Part shown: positions 19,611-32,282 of the stretch, piece after piece
How the letters are laid out: each line of letters opens with the position of its first letter
How positions within the stretch are numbered: the stretch's first letter is position 1
Assembly (NCBI GenBank): GCA_014529385.2
Contig: CM043962.1
Location: 48,744,598-48,808,597, forward strand
Source of the DNA: Adiantum capillus-veneris
Taxonomy: Eukaryota > Streptophyta > Polypodiopsida > Polypodiales > Pteridaceae
DNA length: 64,000 bases
Reading direction: 5' to 3'
The notes under the pieces: model-generated
Told to the model about the DNA's origin: nothing
The model's database searches: none
The model's input: the letters and a program-made list of their open reading frames with translations, nothing else
Position numbers and translations under genes: made by a program

Positions 19611-20101
19611 AAAGGAAGGAAGGGTGAGACGAAGTGTCTTGTCGCGAGAGTGGCTACACGAGTGGAGGAGGTGGAGCAGCGAGAGGTGGTGTGGTGCCGC
19701 ATATTCGCTCACACTCACTGCCCTGTCTATGGCCCGCATAAATAGTCATGCTTGGCTGGCTTTGGCCTACCATGTGCCAAAAGGAAAAATTTTAAGTATT
19801 TCCATCACAAACAGACAGTCTCCACAAACATCTTTTCAACTTCATTGTCAAAAATGCCATAGACACATTTTTTGAATGCCTTGGTTAAAATACATACGGC
19901 TTAATCAAAAGGAAAAATCATTAATATCTTGAAAGATTCGTTCCATATTAATTTCTCCTAAGGTTTTTGTTCCTGCACCTGATTGAGTCATGCAGACCGA
20001 GAGGACGATGCAAGGTGAAGAGGAGAAGCTTCCTGGAACTTGCATCTCAGAGAGTGAGGAGCACCATGTTGCACAATCATATCTCATTTGAAAGTAAAGG
20101 G

Positions 20102-20148
<47 letters not shown>

Positions 20149-20226
20149 GTGTGGGTGTCCAATGTTTGAGTAAACGGACCTCAATAGCCTCCTCGACTAC
20201 AATTTTTGCGTTTGTGTGATGATGTC

Positions 20227-20278
<52 letters not shown>

Positions 20279-21390
20279 ATAGGAGATTCTCTCTAATTAG
20301 GCATTTTTTCACATGCAATTACAGGAGATTCACTCTAACTAGAGATTAAGTAATAGGAGATTCTCTCTAATCAGACATTTTTTCACATACAATCATTTAT
20401 TCAACCAAATTTGGCAATTATCCAATGTGAGCTTGAAGCTTACATGTAAATTGTTAACTCGGATAAATTTGGACTTTAATAATCTCACGGGGAAGGAGCT
20501 ACAAATAAAAAAAAGATAGTGCACAGCTTAAGTGATTGCCTTACGGAAGTATGGTGGAGAGTTGGCACAATGTCTTTAAAATTTTCAAGAAAGGGAAGTT
20601 GTGCCTTGCCTCGTGATCAAGGTCCTACTATATAGACCAAGATTGATGTGATCGACCTGAAATTTGCATTTGTAAGTTATTGTTGGTGTTGCATATTGCT
20701 GGGTTTGTTGTCAATGCTGATTTTGGTGAATTTTAATATGAGAGAACAATATAAATTCAATAGGCCATTTGTCCTCGGTTTGTGCCCTGCCATAGCCAAA
20801 GATCACTTGTGACCTAAATAAATTGGCCGTCATGCTTGCCATACATGTCCAAGGCTACTTTTTATGCACCTGGATGACCATCGTCCTCAGATATATCAAC
20901 ACTATCCGCTACTCTCTTGCAGCGTTTTGCAACCTTTTGTGTGCTAAATCTATAAAAGCCTTTGCCATGTGTTCGACTTTGAACAATGATAGAATGCATA
21001 AAGATGATCATTGAACGAGGACATCCTTTTCAATGGCCCCTTGCTTACAATCTCATCTTGATTTGTTCGCCCATATCTACGTCTTGCATAAACAAGAATT
21101 GCAAGCATAGGTGGGAAGCAGCTGTTTTGCATAAGGTGAGATGGCTCCAATGACACAATCTTTAGGGAACATAATTAAAGCAACCCCAAGGTTGAGGGTT
21201 CAAGGCTTACGGGTTGCCTTCTCTTGGGTGTATTCTCCTTCCCTATTGGGGAGGTGGTTCCCGGTTGCCCCTCGAGGGTGTAATGTACAACAATGTACAG
21301 TTGTAAATACATGATGTGTAAAGTTTTTCCTTGCTACCTTCGTCGCACTCCGTGGCAAAAAAAAGAGCATTAAATGAATAAGTATACCCA
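19611..21390. other. Non-coding region with GA tracts and a short tandem repeat
   Basis: No supported gene. (GA)n tracts at 20104-20147 and 20229-20275. Between 20280 and 20400, AGGAGATTC(T/A)CTCTAA recurs three times; two of the copies are followed by CATTTTTTCACAT. The rest is AT-rich and without recognisable features. Confidence 0.5.
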
Positions 21391-21398
21391 CCATTTGT

Positions 21399-21540
21399 AA
21401 CTATGCCAAAATCGGCATAGTTGTGAAGGTCAAGGTATAGTTAAGAGATTGAGTGAATAACTAAGCCTTGCCTAACCATGCGTAAGGCTTAGTTATTCAG
21501 TTAATGCTCTACCTGGGCATAGTTAATTATAATTGGTAAC
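21399..21540. repeat. Foldback element with two hairpins
   Basis: AACTATGCC pairs with GGCATAGTT across six bases (21399-21422). A perfect 15-bp inverted repeat, GAATAACTAAGCCTT, at 21455-21469 pairs with 21484-21498 across a 14-base loop. GGGCATAGTTAA recurs near 21516. The layout suggests a small foldback MITE. I found no convincing target duplication. Confidence 0.5.
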
Positions 21541-22598
21541 TAAGCCTCGGGTGACCGTAGCCTAACACATACCCAAGGATAAAGCTTCCTGTATGATGTT
21601 GAAACTTTGATCTTAGTCTGCAACAACTCCTTTTTTTTTTCCTTTTTTGGTTTAAGCAACGGGTATGATTCGTCTAAGTGCCACTCCTAGAAAAACACCT
21701 AGGTTTCGTGTAATCCCACTGAAAAATTTTACATAAATTTAGAGGACAAAATTTAAAGAAATTTAGTGTAATACCATAAGCAAGGTTTTCTCAAGTTTTT
21801 CAAGGTTTTTTTTTTTTTTAACATGCGTAGGGAAGTCAGAACATTTTTGGCCTACAAAGCGCCTTTGTAAAACGGGGAGCAAGTGGGGACTGTTGGATGA
21901 AGGTTGTCAACTAATGCCACACGACAAGCTAATGATGGCAAACTTTAAATCTTCCTTTTCCTTGTAAGGGCATTAACTAACAATTGTCTTAGAGCTGCGT
22001 CCCACCTAGAGCATGAAGTGGCTCCATGCTCTTCAACCACGTGAAGTCATGGTCTCAGAGAGGTTTTACAACACGTACAGGGGCTCAACTTATGCTCCGC
22101 TCAAAAATGAAAACTTATAGAGCATCAAAGTTTTTGTTCACACAAATAGAAAATGGAGATTGTGCAGTCCGCTCGTAGGCAACAGCGATACAAAGACATC
22201 AAAAGCAACACACATTGTAGAATAACTATGTGATAATGTGAGAGTGCTTGCTTCGAAGAATTGCTAGGAGAGACACAACTCTTATGTATATGTAGGCCAT
22301 GTGAGAGATAGTTGACATTTGTTTTCCTATGTGTATAAATTGGGAATTTGAGTAGTGGGTCACATACATATTATTGTGCCAATCTAAAAACATCACAATG
22401 TTTATACAGATTCCTTGTTTGTAAAAAACCATGTGCTTCTTTTCTAGATTCTTTGAATGTCTTAGTTGATGCATCCACTACCTTTTGCTTTCATGAGTTC
22501 TAAATCATGAGTTGTTATCACGATTTATCACAAGAAGATTTAGAAATATTCTCATGTAGGAAAACGGAGTCTTTTTCAATGTTTTTCATACAATGCAT

Positions 22599-22753
22599 AA
22601 CATCATGAGCTTCTTCTCGAGAGGCACCGCATACCTAGCTAGGTACGATTGGGGGCAGGGGACCGTCGGCCCCCCCACCGTGCCGACCGTCCCCTGCCCT
22701 CAATCGTACCTAGCTAGGTATGCGGTGCCTCCCTCGTAGAAACTCATGATGTT
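22599..22753. repeat. 155-bp long inverted repeat (hairpin)
   Basis: Left arm 22599-22670 and right arm 22682-22753, with an 11-base loop CCCCCCACCGT. The inner 49 bp of each arm match with only two differences. The outer 23 bp are more diverged. A transcript of either strand would fold into one long, nearly perfect hairpin. This fits a young miRNA-type or siRNA-producing precursor, or a foldback MITE. No target duplication is evident. Confidence 0.75.
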
Positions 22754-24380
22754 GAGGTAAGCCACAATGTGGGAATTATTGTGAGAATTTGTCCAAAACT
22801 TCTTGTGTATATGTACTTGTTCTATGTAATCAGTGACTTCCGACCAAAATCATTTTTAACCAAGCCCAAAAAAATCTCTTTCCTCAGCCAAAAGGAGGAT
22901 CTTAATTTGTGACCTTTCCTTTAAGTAGGCTAAAGAAAGAGTACGAAAACCAATAACTTCATGAAACATAAGGAGACATGACCCCAAGAGTGGAACCTTA
23001 CTGTGATTAAAGGGGACTAGTAATAGTTTCCATTCCCTTTTGTAAAGCATGCAACTTACTACTAATTTTTAGAACAAAAATTGGGCTACGAAACATTGCA
23101 AGTCACAGATATCCACATAGCCACTCAAGCTCGATTTCGACAAGCCAACCGCAATAGGAGGCTTTGCTATGCATGTGTTTGATTGTCATGCTGTCTAAGT
23201 GAAGCCCTAGTCTAGGCCTGTCAAAAAGCAACAAAAATGCTTGGGTTTAGGTTTTTGTTGCTTATAATTATCTTCTCATCCTCATTAACCTACAAACAAA
23301 GCTGAAAACAAGGTGGTTGGTGATAGGAGAGAAGCATGACAAGAAACAAATGCACACAACATACCATTCCAAAGACTAATGTAGGAGCCACCCCTCAAAA
23401 CTCAAAAAACTCGTGTCCCAATTGATGTCGTCAAATACATTCTTTTCTTGGTCGAATACTTTTCAATTTACATTTAGAAGCACGGAAACAAGAGAGAAAT
23501 ATGTGCAAAGTGTGTGTGTGGCCTTTCAAAATTATTCTCTTCAATCAACATGCTTCTCATTTGATTTCCTTCCCTAGTAGAAATAATAGGGTATGGTATC
23601 TTTAGAAGAAACGATGAAGTAATGTGTTTTTTTTTTTTTTTTTTGGGCAAAACTCACAATTTGTGAGAATTGTATTAAGCGTAACAAAAAAATTACAAAA
23701 CTAAAGTGTTGTGGTGCATTCCAAAATTACAAAACTAAAGTGTTGTGGTGCGGAATGCGTGCGGTGCGATGAGTGCGGGAAGGGGAAGAAGGAGAAGGAG
23801 TGCAAGGTGTGTGGGTGGAGCAAGCCTCAAGAATGAGTTGCCCCTTATTCTTTGTATATGTACAAAAGAATAAGGTAGTCAGTGGACGGACGTCCATAGT
23901 TTGAACAGTCGGGCAAGGCACAAAGGTCTTTATCCCAACAATCTCTCACTTAAAGACGAATCTGCCGATAAATGAGTCCTATAAGCGAAACTAGTAGTAT
24001 GTACAAAAAAACAGGTAAGATATCGCTCAACCGATGTCCACTGGCTTGCTCAATCGATCTACATGTAGCAATATCGGCTCTAGTGATAGGCGAGCGTGCG
24101 TGTCCACTGCTAGAGCTTGCATGTAAATCCCGCAGACAACTCTATATGGTCCTTATGAAGCAACTTAGAAAAAGACCATGCACCTCGTCCGGCCATCACA
24201 AGTCACCTCCATTACAATCAAAAATTTTTTTATGGCTAGGGAGCCACCAATCAACAAGGGCATGGTTTGTGTCACAAGAAAATGGAGTCCTTGAACAATG
24301 ACACTATCAATTGCAAAAAATCATCAGGGAGAATTGGACAAGACAATAATGTTATTGTGGTACCATAGTCATTTGTTATA
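22754..24380. other. Non-coding stretch with a poly-T run and a short direct duplication
   Basis: No gene seen. A run of about 20 T bases near 23624-23644 is followed by GGGCAAAACTCACAATTTGT. That resembles the reverse complement of the LINE end at ~25165, so it may be the 3' end of a minus-strand LINE copy. AAATTACAAAACTAAAGTG followed by TTGTGGTGC occurs twice between 23690 and 23752. Confidence 0.4.
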
Positions 24381-24389
24381 GACAAGGGA

Positions 24390-25190
24390 GTCGATGGATC
24401 AGGAGACAAAGCAGAGAGGAACTAAAGCGTAAACATGTTGATGGGTGGTTGAGAATTTTCAATCGGTGGGTTGATAAGGGTCAGTACCATTGGAAGTTCA
24501 AATATACATTTGGAGTAAGAATAGTATCAATCTTTTGGTCTCTATCTACATTAGGTGTCAAGATTCAAGCACGTGGTATCGGGCCTGATAGATGTTCCGA
24601 GTGCAGATTGGCTCGTTAAGACCTCATCCACCTTCTCATGGAGTGCCCGGCTATTAGGAGCCTTGAAGGAAAAATGTGCAAATGGTTTCAAAGAACGTGG
24701 AAGATTGGGTTTTTCAAGAAGGATTTATGCCTTGGTGGCAAACAATTTTGAAGTTCTGCACTTCTAATCTGTACTCAAATTGTCAGATACTGTTTCTTCA
24801 ATAATAGCTGGAAGGCCAAGAACTATCGAGTTTCTGATAACGACCTTTCTATGGCCAGCTTCTCAGTGATAGTACAAGAAATCAAGGAGATTATATATGG
24901 GGAAAGTAAAAGGCATAACTCGGATGATTGGCTTAGGGCGTCCCTTGCCATCCGTTCGAGCCCTGCTTCGTAAAGGATTGGACTGTTTACTATAGAATGC
25001 TACTTGGTAATTGTAACTAAGCTCAGATGAGAGCCTTGAGATTGGCCCTATTTACTATAGAATGCTATTTGGTAATTGTAACTAAGCTCGGATGTGACCC
25101 TAAAGGCTATTCATGATCTTGAGGTTGTTTTGTATATTTCTTGGTGACATGTTAATTTAATCACTCACAATTGTGAGTTTTGTCCCAATA
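24390..25190 (+). pseudogene. LINE 3' fragment (zf-RVT domain)
   Basis: A decayed frame reads WKFKYTFGVRIVSIFWSL, then DRCSECRLAR, a TAA, and DLIHLLMECP. This is the C-terminal zinc-binding zf-RVT region of plant LINE reverse transcriptases (CxxC, then HLLxEC). Further stops follow. The end near 25165-25190 (ACTCACAATTGTGAGTTTTG) looks like a LINE 3' end. The upstream RT is absent, as usual for 5'-truncated LINEs. Confidence 0.6.
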
Positions 25191-26035
25191 ATCTTTGGCA
25201 TTCTGAAATCCTTTTGCTCGAAGAAGATCCCCTCGTAATATCTCGCCATCAAGTTCTCCCTTTCACACAAATTCAATAGCAAAGTTTTCTTTCTTTTCTC
25301 CCCACAAGAATACCTTTTTCTTATATCAAGAACTTGCAACCACATACAGGTAGCTGTATCCCATCCAAAGGCATTCTGCTTACTTTTTGATGTCACCTAA
25401 AAATTAGTTGTGTGTGGGACTCGCTACCGCTTTGACTTTATCTTGGTTTTCTTTAGCCTCCTCACACAAGAAGGACTTGCACTTTGGTGGTTAGCTCAAC
25501 ATAGAAGCACTATAGTTGGATAGTTTGTGGTTCATTCATCACATTCCACAATCAATGTGAGTAGTCTATTGTGCGGATGTGAGAGGAGGTGCCAAACTCC
25601 ATTTCAATCTGGGTTAGGTCTGCTAGTGGGTGGTCATACACAAGAGGTCCCATGAAGCTTCATCGGATGCCAAGCATCATTCAATGGGGCACTAAGTCTG
25701 GGCGTGGTCACATAGAGCAGCCAAGGACATCTCTTTTCCTTGGTCTCCACGCAGACAACCTTTTGTGACTAGTGGGCATTCCCCTGTAAGGTGAGACCAT
25801 GAGCAACTATTGCCATAAGCCATTCTTGGCTTAGAATGCTTTCCCATAGCCTCAAGCCCTCGAGCAAGGCCTTGTTCACATGAAAAATTGTGGTGCTTTT
25901 GCTCACAAATCCGCATCACCCTAACTCTCACAAGGGATAAAGCACCACAACAAGGTTTGAAGAGGATTTTCAAGCTGAGGGACTTCAAGAATTCAACTCT
26001 TAAGGCTAGGCTTGGTCAATTAAAGAAAATAACTT

Positions 26036-26087
<52 letters not shown>

Positions 26088-26273
26088 CCCCCCCCCCCCC
26101 CCCCCCCCCCTCCCTTAAGCCTAGAGCTTAAAAAAATTTGCATCCAAGGCACAAAATTGGAAATAAATGCTATCGTTTTCTTTTACGAGGATGATGTCGT
26201 CATAGTGCTCTTGTAAAGAGGTAGACACTGACATTGGCTCACCATTGATTGTTAAGACCCCTCTATTGACACT
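25191..26273. other. Non-coding stretch ending in a CT/C microsatellite
   Basis: No gene supported. (CT)n at about 26041-26084 runs directly into 27 C bases (26084-26110). ORFs across the tract are repeat translations. Confidence 0.6.
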
Positions 26274-27305
26274 ATGGGGGACAAAGGGTTTGAGAAATTC
26301 AAATGGGGAGGGATTTCATACATGGCAGATGAAGCTATGGGGAGACTCATGAAGAAGCAGCTATGGGCTGTTGTTAAGCCCAGGGCAAATGAGGCATCCA
26401 CTTTAGAAGGCCATGTAACTAGAGCTCAAATTTCACAAGCACATGCCAAAGATGGACAAGCTCTAGCAATAATTATCACTTCTCTACTTGATAAATATGT
26501 GCACTTCAAACATGATTGCACCACAACACTTCAAGCATGGACAATCCTAGAATAAAATTTTGGTGCTAATCAAAAGCAAAGTAAAATAAGCTTAAAGAAA
26601 AATCCTTACAAGCTCACTATGCTTGGGGAGGACACAACTAGCTTAGTAAATAGATTAATGAGCATAATCATGCAAATCACTTGCATTGAGTGCCAGATCC
26701 CAAGAGAAGACGAAGTAGCTGGGCTCTTGAGTGCTCTACCCCAGCAACTTTGAAAACATAGTCACAGTTCTAAAGCAAAAGGATTGCTCACCTTCACCAT
26801 GCCAAGTTATAAGTGCAATTCATGAAGGAAAAAAGAAGCAAACAAAGAAGACTATATCAAATGGAGGAGCATCTCTTACATCATCATCATCTAGGGAATC
26901 ATCATCATCTAAGTCAAATAATAAGAAGAAGTGTTACGAGGACCCTTTTCCAAGTATTGCTACAAGAACAAGTATTGTAGCAATTATGGCATCAAAGATC
27001 ATCCATCATCAAAGTGTCATAGTAGCAGCAGCAAGGATAAAAATAGAGTCAACATTATGGAGGATGAAGACAAGGAAGAGGAGAATTGTCTCCAGGTTTA
27101 TACCGCACTTGACTCTTACAATGATTCTAGTGACATTTTGTAGAGGATTTGGATGATCTTCAACCTACTCATTGAGTGTAATGATTCTTTGTTTGAGGGG
27201 AGGATACTTTAGTCTATGTGACACCATACCTAATGAGACCACCTATTGTTATGTGGTAGTGTGTCGTTATGTAGTCTTCAATACTTCAAAGCTCAAGGGG
27301 AGGGT
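26274..27305 (+). mobile_element. Gag-only Ty1/copia derivative
   Basis: From ATG 26274 the frame shows copia gag (UBN2-type) features: FKWGGISYMA, TTTLQAW, VNRLMSIIMQI and EDEVAGLLSALP, with stops near 26553 and 26751 and a frameshift. A zinc knuckle CSNYGIKDHPSSKC at ~26964-27005 has Tyr in place of the second Cys. No protease, integrase or RT follows. Instead the sequence runs to the purine tract CAAGGGGAGGG (27294-27304) and an LTR-like start TGTTGGTTATG at 27306. Pol has therefore been lost. The 5' LTR is not recognised. Confidence 0.6.
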
Positions 27306-27452
27306 TGTTGGTTATGTGGACTTTGGATCCGATTATGTCCCCATAACCTAGTAGTTGGAATTGCAATTGGGATAGTTGGGCTTGTCAAAGTTGACAATGC
27401 AGAAGCATAGACTAAGGGAGAGAATGCACGCAGGGGGGGGGGGGGGGGGGGG

Positions 27453-27510
<58 letters not shown>

Positions 27511-27650
27511 ATTAACGTCTTCAAAAGGCCAAAGCGACCTATGAGACAGAAGAGTTTACAAACGGTGAATCTGATACAATGTCTGTGTAAAAGAACGAAA
27601 TCTAAAAACTGAAACATTGAAATTGAACTAAGTTAAATTGAAATGGAATG
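27306..27650 (+). repeat. Start of the copia LTR, with a G/GA microsatellite
   Basis: TGTTGGTTATGTGGAC begins after the purine tract. 23 G bases at 27433-27455 run into (GA)n to 27504. The right end of the LTR is not defined. Confidence 0.4.
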
Positions 27651-27659
27651 AAATGAAAA

Positions 27660-28316
27660 GAAATGAAAGGCTGAGATGCTGGAATCAAGATCCTATCCTC
27701 TGATATCCATCATCGATCTTTGGCGAAGCTCACCAATGGCCTCCTCAGTGAGTACTCTGACTGGGCGTCTCCCATGTCGTGCCAAAATAGTCCAAACACT
27801 TTGATGCAGCTTCCATCGATGTCTCGATGACCCTCATAGTAGTGGGCGTCCGGATCTCCCAAGCTTAGTGGCCCTGTTAGTCAATGTACCTCTGGTACAG
27901 GTGGACTCTCAAGTCTGCTATGATCGTACTCATTTGAATTTCGCGTATGTAGTATGAAGAAACCAGTGATCTCCCTCTGTGAGTGTCTCCTACTGTCTGG
28001 TCTCCTCAAGAGGCTCTCCCTATGTCTACGCAGCTCCAAGAAAAATAGCCCAAGGCATCTTTGATTTTGATAACTCCAATAAAAATAGCCCAAGGCATCT
28101 CTAATTTTGATAACTCAGAACTTTGGCCAGTAGTCCAAAATCCTCTCTGAATAGGTAGCGGAAATGGCCTCGTATCTCATAGTAGACTGGGCAATGACAT
28201 ATGTGATGTTTCTCTGTCTCTGGCTCTATATAGCATAACTGACAAATATTGGCCTCTGCTAGTACTCCTCTAAATCTACCGGCCTCAATCTCTAATTGAT
28301 GTGATGATGTGCACAT
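27660..28316 (-). pseudogene. LINE-like reverse transcriptase C-terminal fragment
   Basis: On the minus strand from 28316: HQLEIEAGRFRG, then CQLCYIEPETEKHHICHCP, the zinc-binding end seen after non-LTR reverse transcriptase domains (CxxC, then HxxxxC). A stop follows. A ~38-bp direct duplication (28043-28115, AAAAATAGCCCAAGGCATCT) repeats YQN-RCLG, and then ELRRHRESLLRR is readable. It is cut at ~28.33 kb by the LTR of element A. Confidence 0.55.
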
Positions 28317-28339
28317 CTGTCCAATAGCACATCGTAATC

Positions 28340-29237
28340 CATGGGATAGTTAAACAATTATCTAGGTATTATCAAGCCCTCTCTAAGGAGGATACTTGTC
28401 CAAAGACTACCCATGTTGCTTGAAATGCATTGTGCATGTGATTGGCTAGTCTTAGAGGGGTCCAACGAGCTTCAAGCTTGAGCTACAAGGAGGGGTCGAC
28501 CAAAGCAAGTAAGGGGGGTGCTTGGGGGGTATACTCCCTTTCACACACAATCACTTTCTCTCATTCTCACTTTGTGAAAGGGAAAGAGTTCATCTCCTTC
28601 TTCAAGCTTGAACACTCTTGGCTATGGAATGCAAATCCAACCAAGATCCATGCTTCAATACTATGCTAGCCATCTTCTTCATCTCCATTACTATGCTACT
28701 ATGCTATGTTAATCTTTTTGAGTAATGATATGAGAGGACACTACTTCTTTCTTGTATGTTACTTCTTTTTCCTCTTCCCTTCCTTCATTCCCTGCCAGCT
28801 CTTTCCACCTTTGAAGGTGTTTGAGGTCTTGGGATTGAGGCCTAGGAGACAAGTTTATGATTTGGTAAGATAGTTAAGGGCATAATCTTGGTGTATGAAG
28901 CTTTCCATATTCATTGCACCAACGAGGTCTCAAGGAACACAAATCTTGTATTGTATCAAGTCTCTCTACATGGGAGAATCTATAATACACAAGCCTTTTG
29001 GAGGGGGGACTGGCTCCAAGTAAATCTAGTCCTCAATTGTTGTCAAATTTTTCTATCTCTCTCTCCCCCTCTCTTTTACAAGTATTGCTCATGCCAAGCT
29101 AATTAGATGTAGTGTTCATTTTCCTACTTTGAATCAAGTACTCTTCATATGTTCCTTAAAAAACCCTCTTAAAGGAAATGTTAAGTATGGTTATTTAAAT
29201 TCCACTACTATCCATGTCATAGTCATATTCCATTACA
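28340..29237 (+). repeat. 5' LTR of element A, 5'-truncated
   Basis: Ends in CCATTACA directly before the primer site. It is the reverse complement of 48754 to about 49700. The inverted copy is ~480 bp longer, so the front of this LTR is missing next to the LINE fragment. Confidence 0.7.
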
Positions 29238-29238
29238 T

Positions 29239-29250
29239 TGGTATTAGAGC
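29239..29250 (+). other. Primer binding site of element A (tRNA-iMet)
   Basis: TGGTATTAGAGC, one base after the LTR end. It differs by a C-to-T change from the standard TGGTATCAGAGC. The leader to 29644 has no gene. Confidence 0.8.
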
Positions 29251-29644
29251 TATTGGTTTCTCTTTTCTTGCTTAAGAAGAGAGGTCCTTAAGTTGTCCAG
29301 GAAAGGTTAGACCTGTTCATTGTAAGAGAGTAGGTGGGACAGAGATCTATTATCTTGGTTGAAAAGGTTTTAGTTTGAGGTACACTGTGGGGAACTATAG
29401 ACTTAAAAATGAAGTCTCTCGGGGCTTGCCTTTGGCTTTACCATTATTGAGCTACTAGAAAGCTCAATAGGAACCATAATCAACTGAGCAATGTTATACC
29501 CTCTCCAATACTCTTTGCAATAAAAAGTCTCTAAACCCCGGGTGTGGCTGCTTGAGAGCTAATTTTCAAAGGTAAAGAAGAGCAACAACTAAGGTTTTTG
29601 AGGGTACCAAAGTACAAAGTAGCATATACATAAGTTTAGTTAGC

Positions 29645-30577
29645 ATGGTTGGCAATAAAAAGAGTAGAATGAATATTGACAACTTTGATTTTAGACATGA
29701 AGGTGCTACTAATGATGCCCCAATGTTTGTGAACTATCTTGTTACTAGGTTGGAACAAGCTATAGGCAACCCTAGCTTGCAAGCCAAAGTTACTCAACAA
29801 TTTCTTGCTTATGGGATTTTTCTACCTCTCCAAGAAGAGAGAGAGCTTAGAAAACCTCTTGTTGAGACTTCCAAAAGAAGACTCTTTCGGATAAGAGAAG
29901 AGGAGGGATCCAATGAACGAGAAAGAAGTGAATCTCCGAATTCCTCTGAAGATGTGGCTCCACGAAGACGACGGTCTCGACGATCCCCAACTCCTCCTAA
30001 GAGAAAAATATCATCCTATAGTCCTTCTCCTCGTCACTCTAAAAGGGAAGAGAGGAAACAAAGGAAGAAAAAGGCGAGAAAGAGGTCACCCTCTTCTCCT
30101 TCCTCATCACCTTCCTCCTCTTTCAAAAAAAGCAGCAGCTATTCTCCTAGAGAATACAAGAGGAGAGGATATCATAAATCCTATCCTGCTTGGAAAAGGC
30201 CCCACAAGCTTTAGAAGTTCAAAGAGGGAGGAAAGAGTATCTCTTTTCTCACCTATGATGGAACCTTTGGTGCTACTTACAAAGTATTGGCCTTCATCCA
30301 ACAATTTGATGCTGCTTTTGGAGAGGAGGGCTTCACAGAGTCCTCCAAGCTACGTCATGTAGCTATCCACTTTCAAAAATCTTCTCGACAATGGTGGGCT
30401 AGCCTTCGTGGAAATGGCAAATATCCAAAGACATGGAAAACTCTACGAATTTCCATCATGAAATAATTTCTTGCAAGTGACGCCAAAGATAAAGTGCTCA
30501 CCGTATGTTGGAGTTTGAAGCTACTCTATAATGAGTCTATCCACAAATATGTAGACAAGTTTTAAGATTTACATCTC
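29645..30577 (+). pseudogene. gag of element A, first part
   Basis: ATG at 29645. An Arg/Ser-rich segment (29900-30190) includes RSRRSPTPPKRK and Ser runs. A TAG at 30212-30214 interrupts the frame. The capsid domain follows in the same frame (FLTYDGTFGATY, SSRQWWASLRGNG, TWKTLRISIMK), with stops near 30464 and 30562. Element C enters at 30578. The Ser/Arg-rich front is unusual and may bind RNA. Confidence 0.75.
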
Positions 30578-31265
<688 letters not shown>

Positions 31266-31269
31266 TTTT

Positions 31270-31288
31270 TGACACCGTTGTCGGGGAA
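31270..31288 (+). other. Primer binding site of element C (tRNA-Asp type)
   Basis: TGACACCGTTGTCGGGGA matches the complement of the plant tRNA-Asp 3' end (TGGCGCCGTTGCCGGGGA) except for three transitions, as expected from cytosine deamination. Confidence 0.65.
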
Positions 31289-32282
31289 TCGCCCTGCACT
31301 AAGCTCAAGAGGCACTCTGTGCTTCTTCTGTGAGTGTTTGTGTTAAGTAGGAAGAGGAAGAAGAAGAAGTTATTTTCTGCAAGTTTTAATTTCTTGCATA
31401 ATCTTTGTTTTCTGGCAATGTCTGCTTTTACACAATTTTTAAAAATTTGCACAGTTAGTAGTTAGTAGTGAATGAGTGTTTTCTGCCCAATGTCTACTTG
31501 CACACAGTCTTTACATAGTTAGTGAATAGCTTGTTTTTTGTCAATGTATGCTTTTACACAGTTTTTATATGCACAGTTAGTAGTTAGTGTGTCAAATAGT
31601 GAAAGAGTAAGCAGTTAACAGAGTAGGAAGCTGTACTGTGAGGTAGCAGTTAGCAGAGTAGTTAAGCTTAGTTAGCAAAGTAGTTAGCTGTAGAGATAAG
31701 GTTAGGTTAGTTAGCAGAGTAGGTAAAGGTGTAGTGTGTGTGTGTGTGGTCCAAAAAGGCCACTTAAACGACGCAATGATCCCCCAAAAAAAAACAAACA
31801 AATAAAATTTAAAAAAAACGAAAATATTTAAGCGTGAGGTGTGAGTGAAAATTTTGGATCGGGATCGGGATCATTCCCCCAAGCCCAAGCCCAAGCCCCA
31901 GTCCTATGATATATACTAAACTCACTCTTATATATATACCCTATCCCCACAAGAGGGAATGAGGGCATGTGGGACAAGTTCCTCAAGTCCTCCACCATCC
32001 CCTTCACACTCACCCTTTGGACTTACTAATTGTAGCCCTCTCCCCACCTAGGAAAAGACGAGTTTTAGGATTCCGAGGGCCGTATGTAACCGAATCGGGG
32101 ATTCTAAAGCACGGAAGGTCCCTCTAGAAAAGACGCTCATTTTGAGCTATTGCACGCCATATTCTGTGGCCCGGTTAAAAAAAGGAACCAAAAATACAAA
32201 AAAAATGGTTTGTAAACACCTAAAAAACTAGGTGATAGGCCTCCACGAGCAGTCACAAACACCTCTAGAGTGTTGAGGTCAC
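31289..32282 (+). other. Leader of element C, with AGTTAG-rich repeats
   Basis: About 1 kb before gag without a gene. 31450-31720 is full of short AGTTAG, TTAGCAGAGTAG and GTTAGTAG words. GATCGGGATCGGGATC (~31857) and CCCAAGCCCAAGCCCAAGC (~31878) are small tandem repeats. It could hold packaging or splice donor signals, but none is certain. Confidence 0.5.

Noticed and set aside
25692-25988. 98-codon minus-strand ORF near 25.8 kb
   Set aside because: No recognisable motif, no neighbouring signals, and low-complexity flanks.
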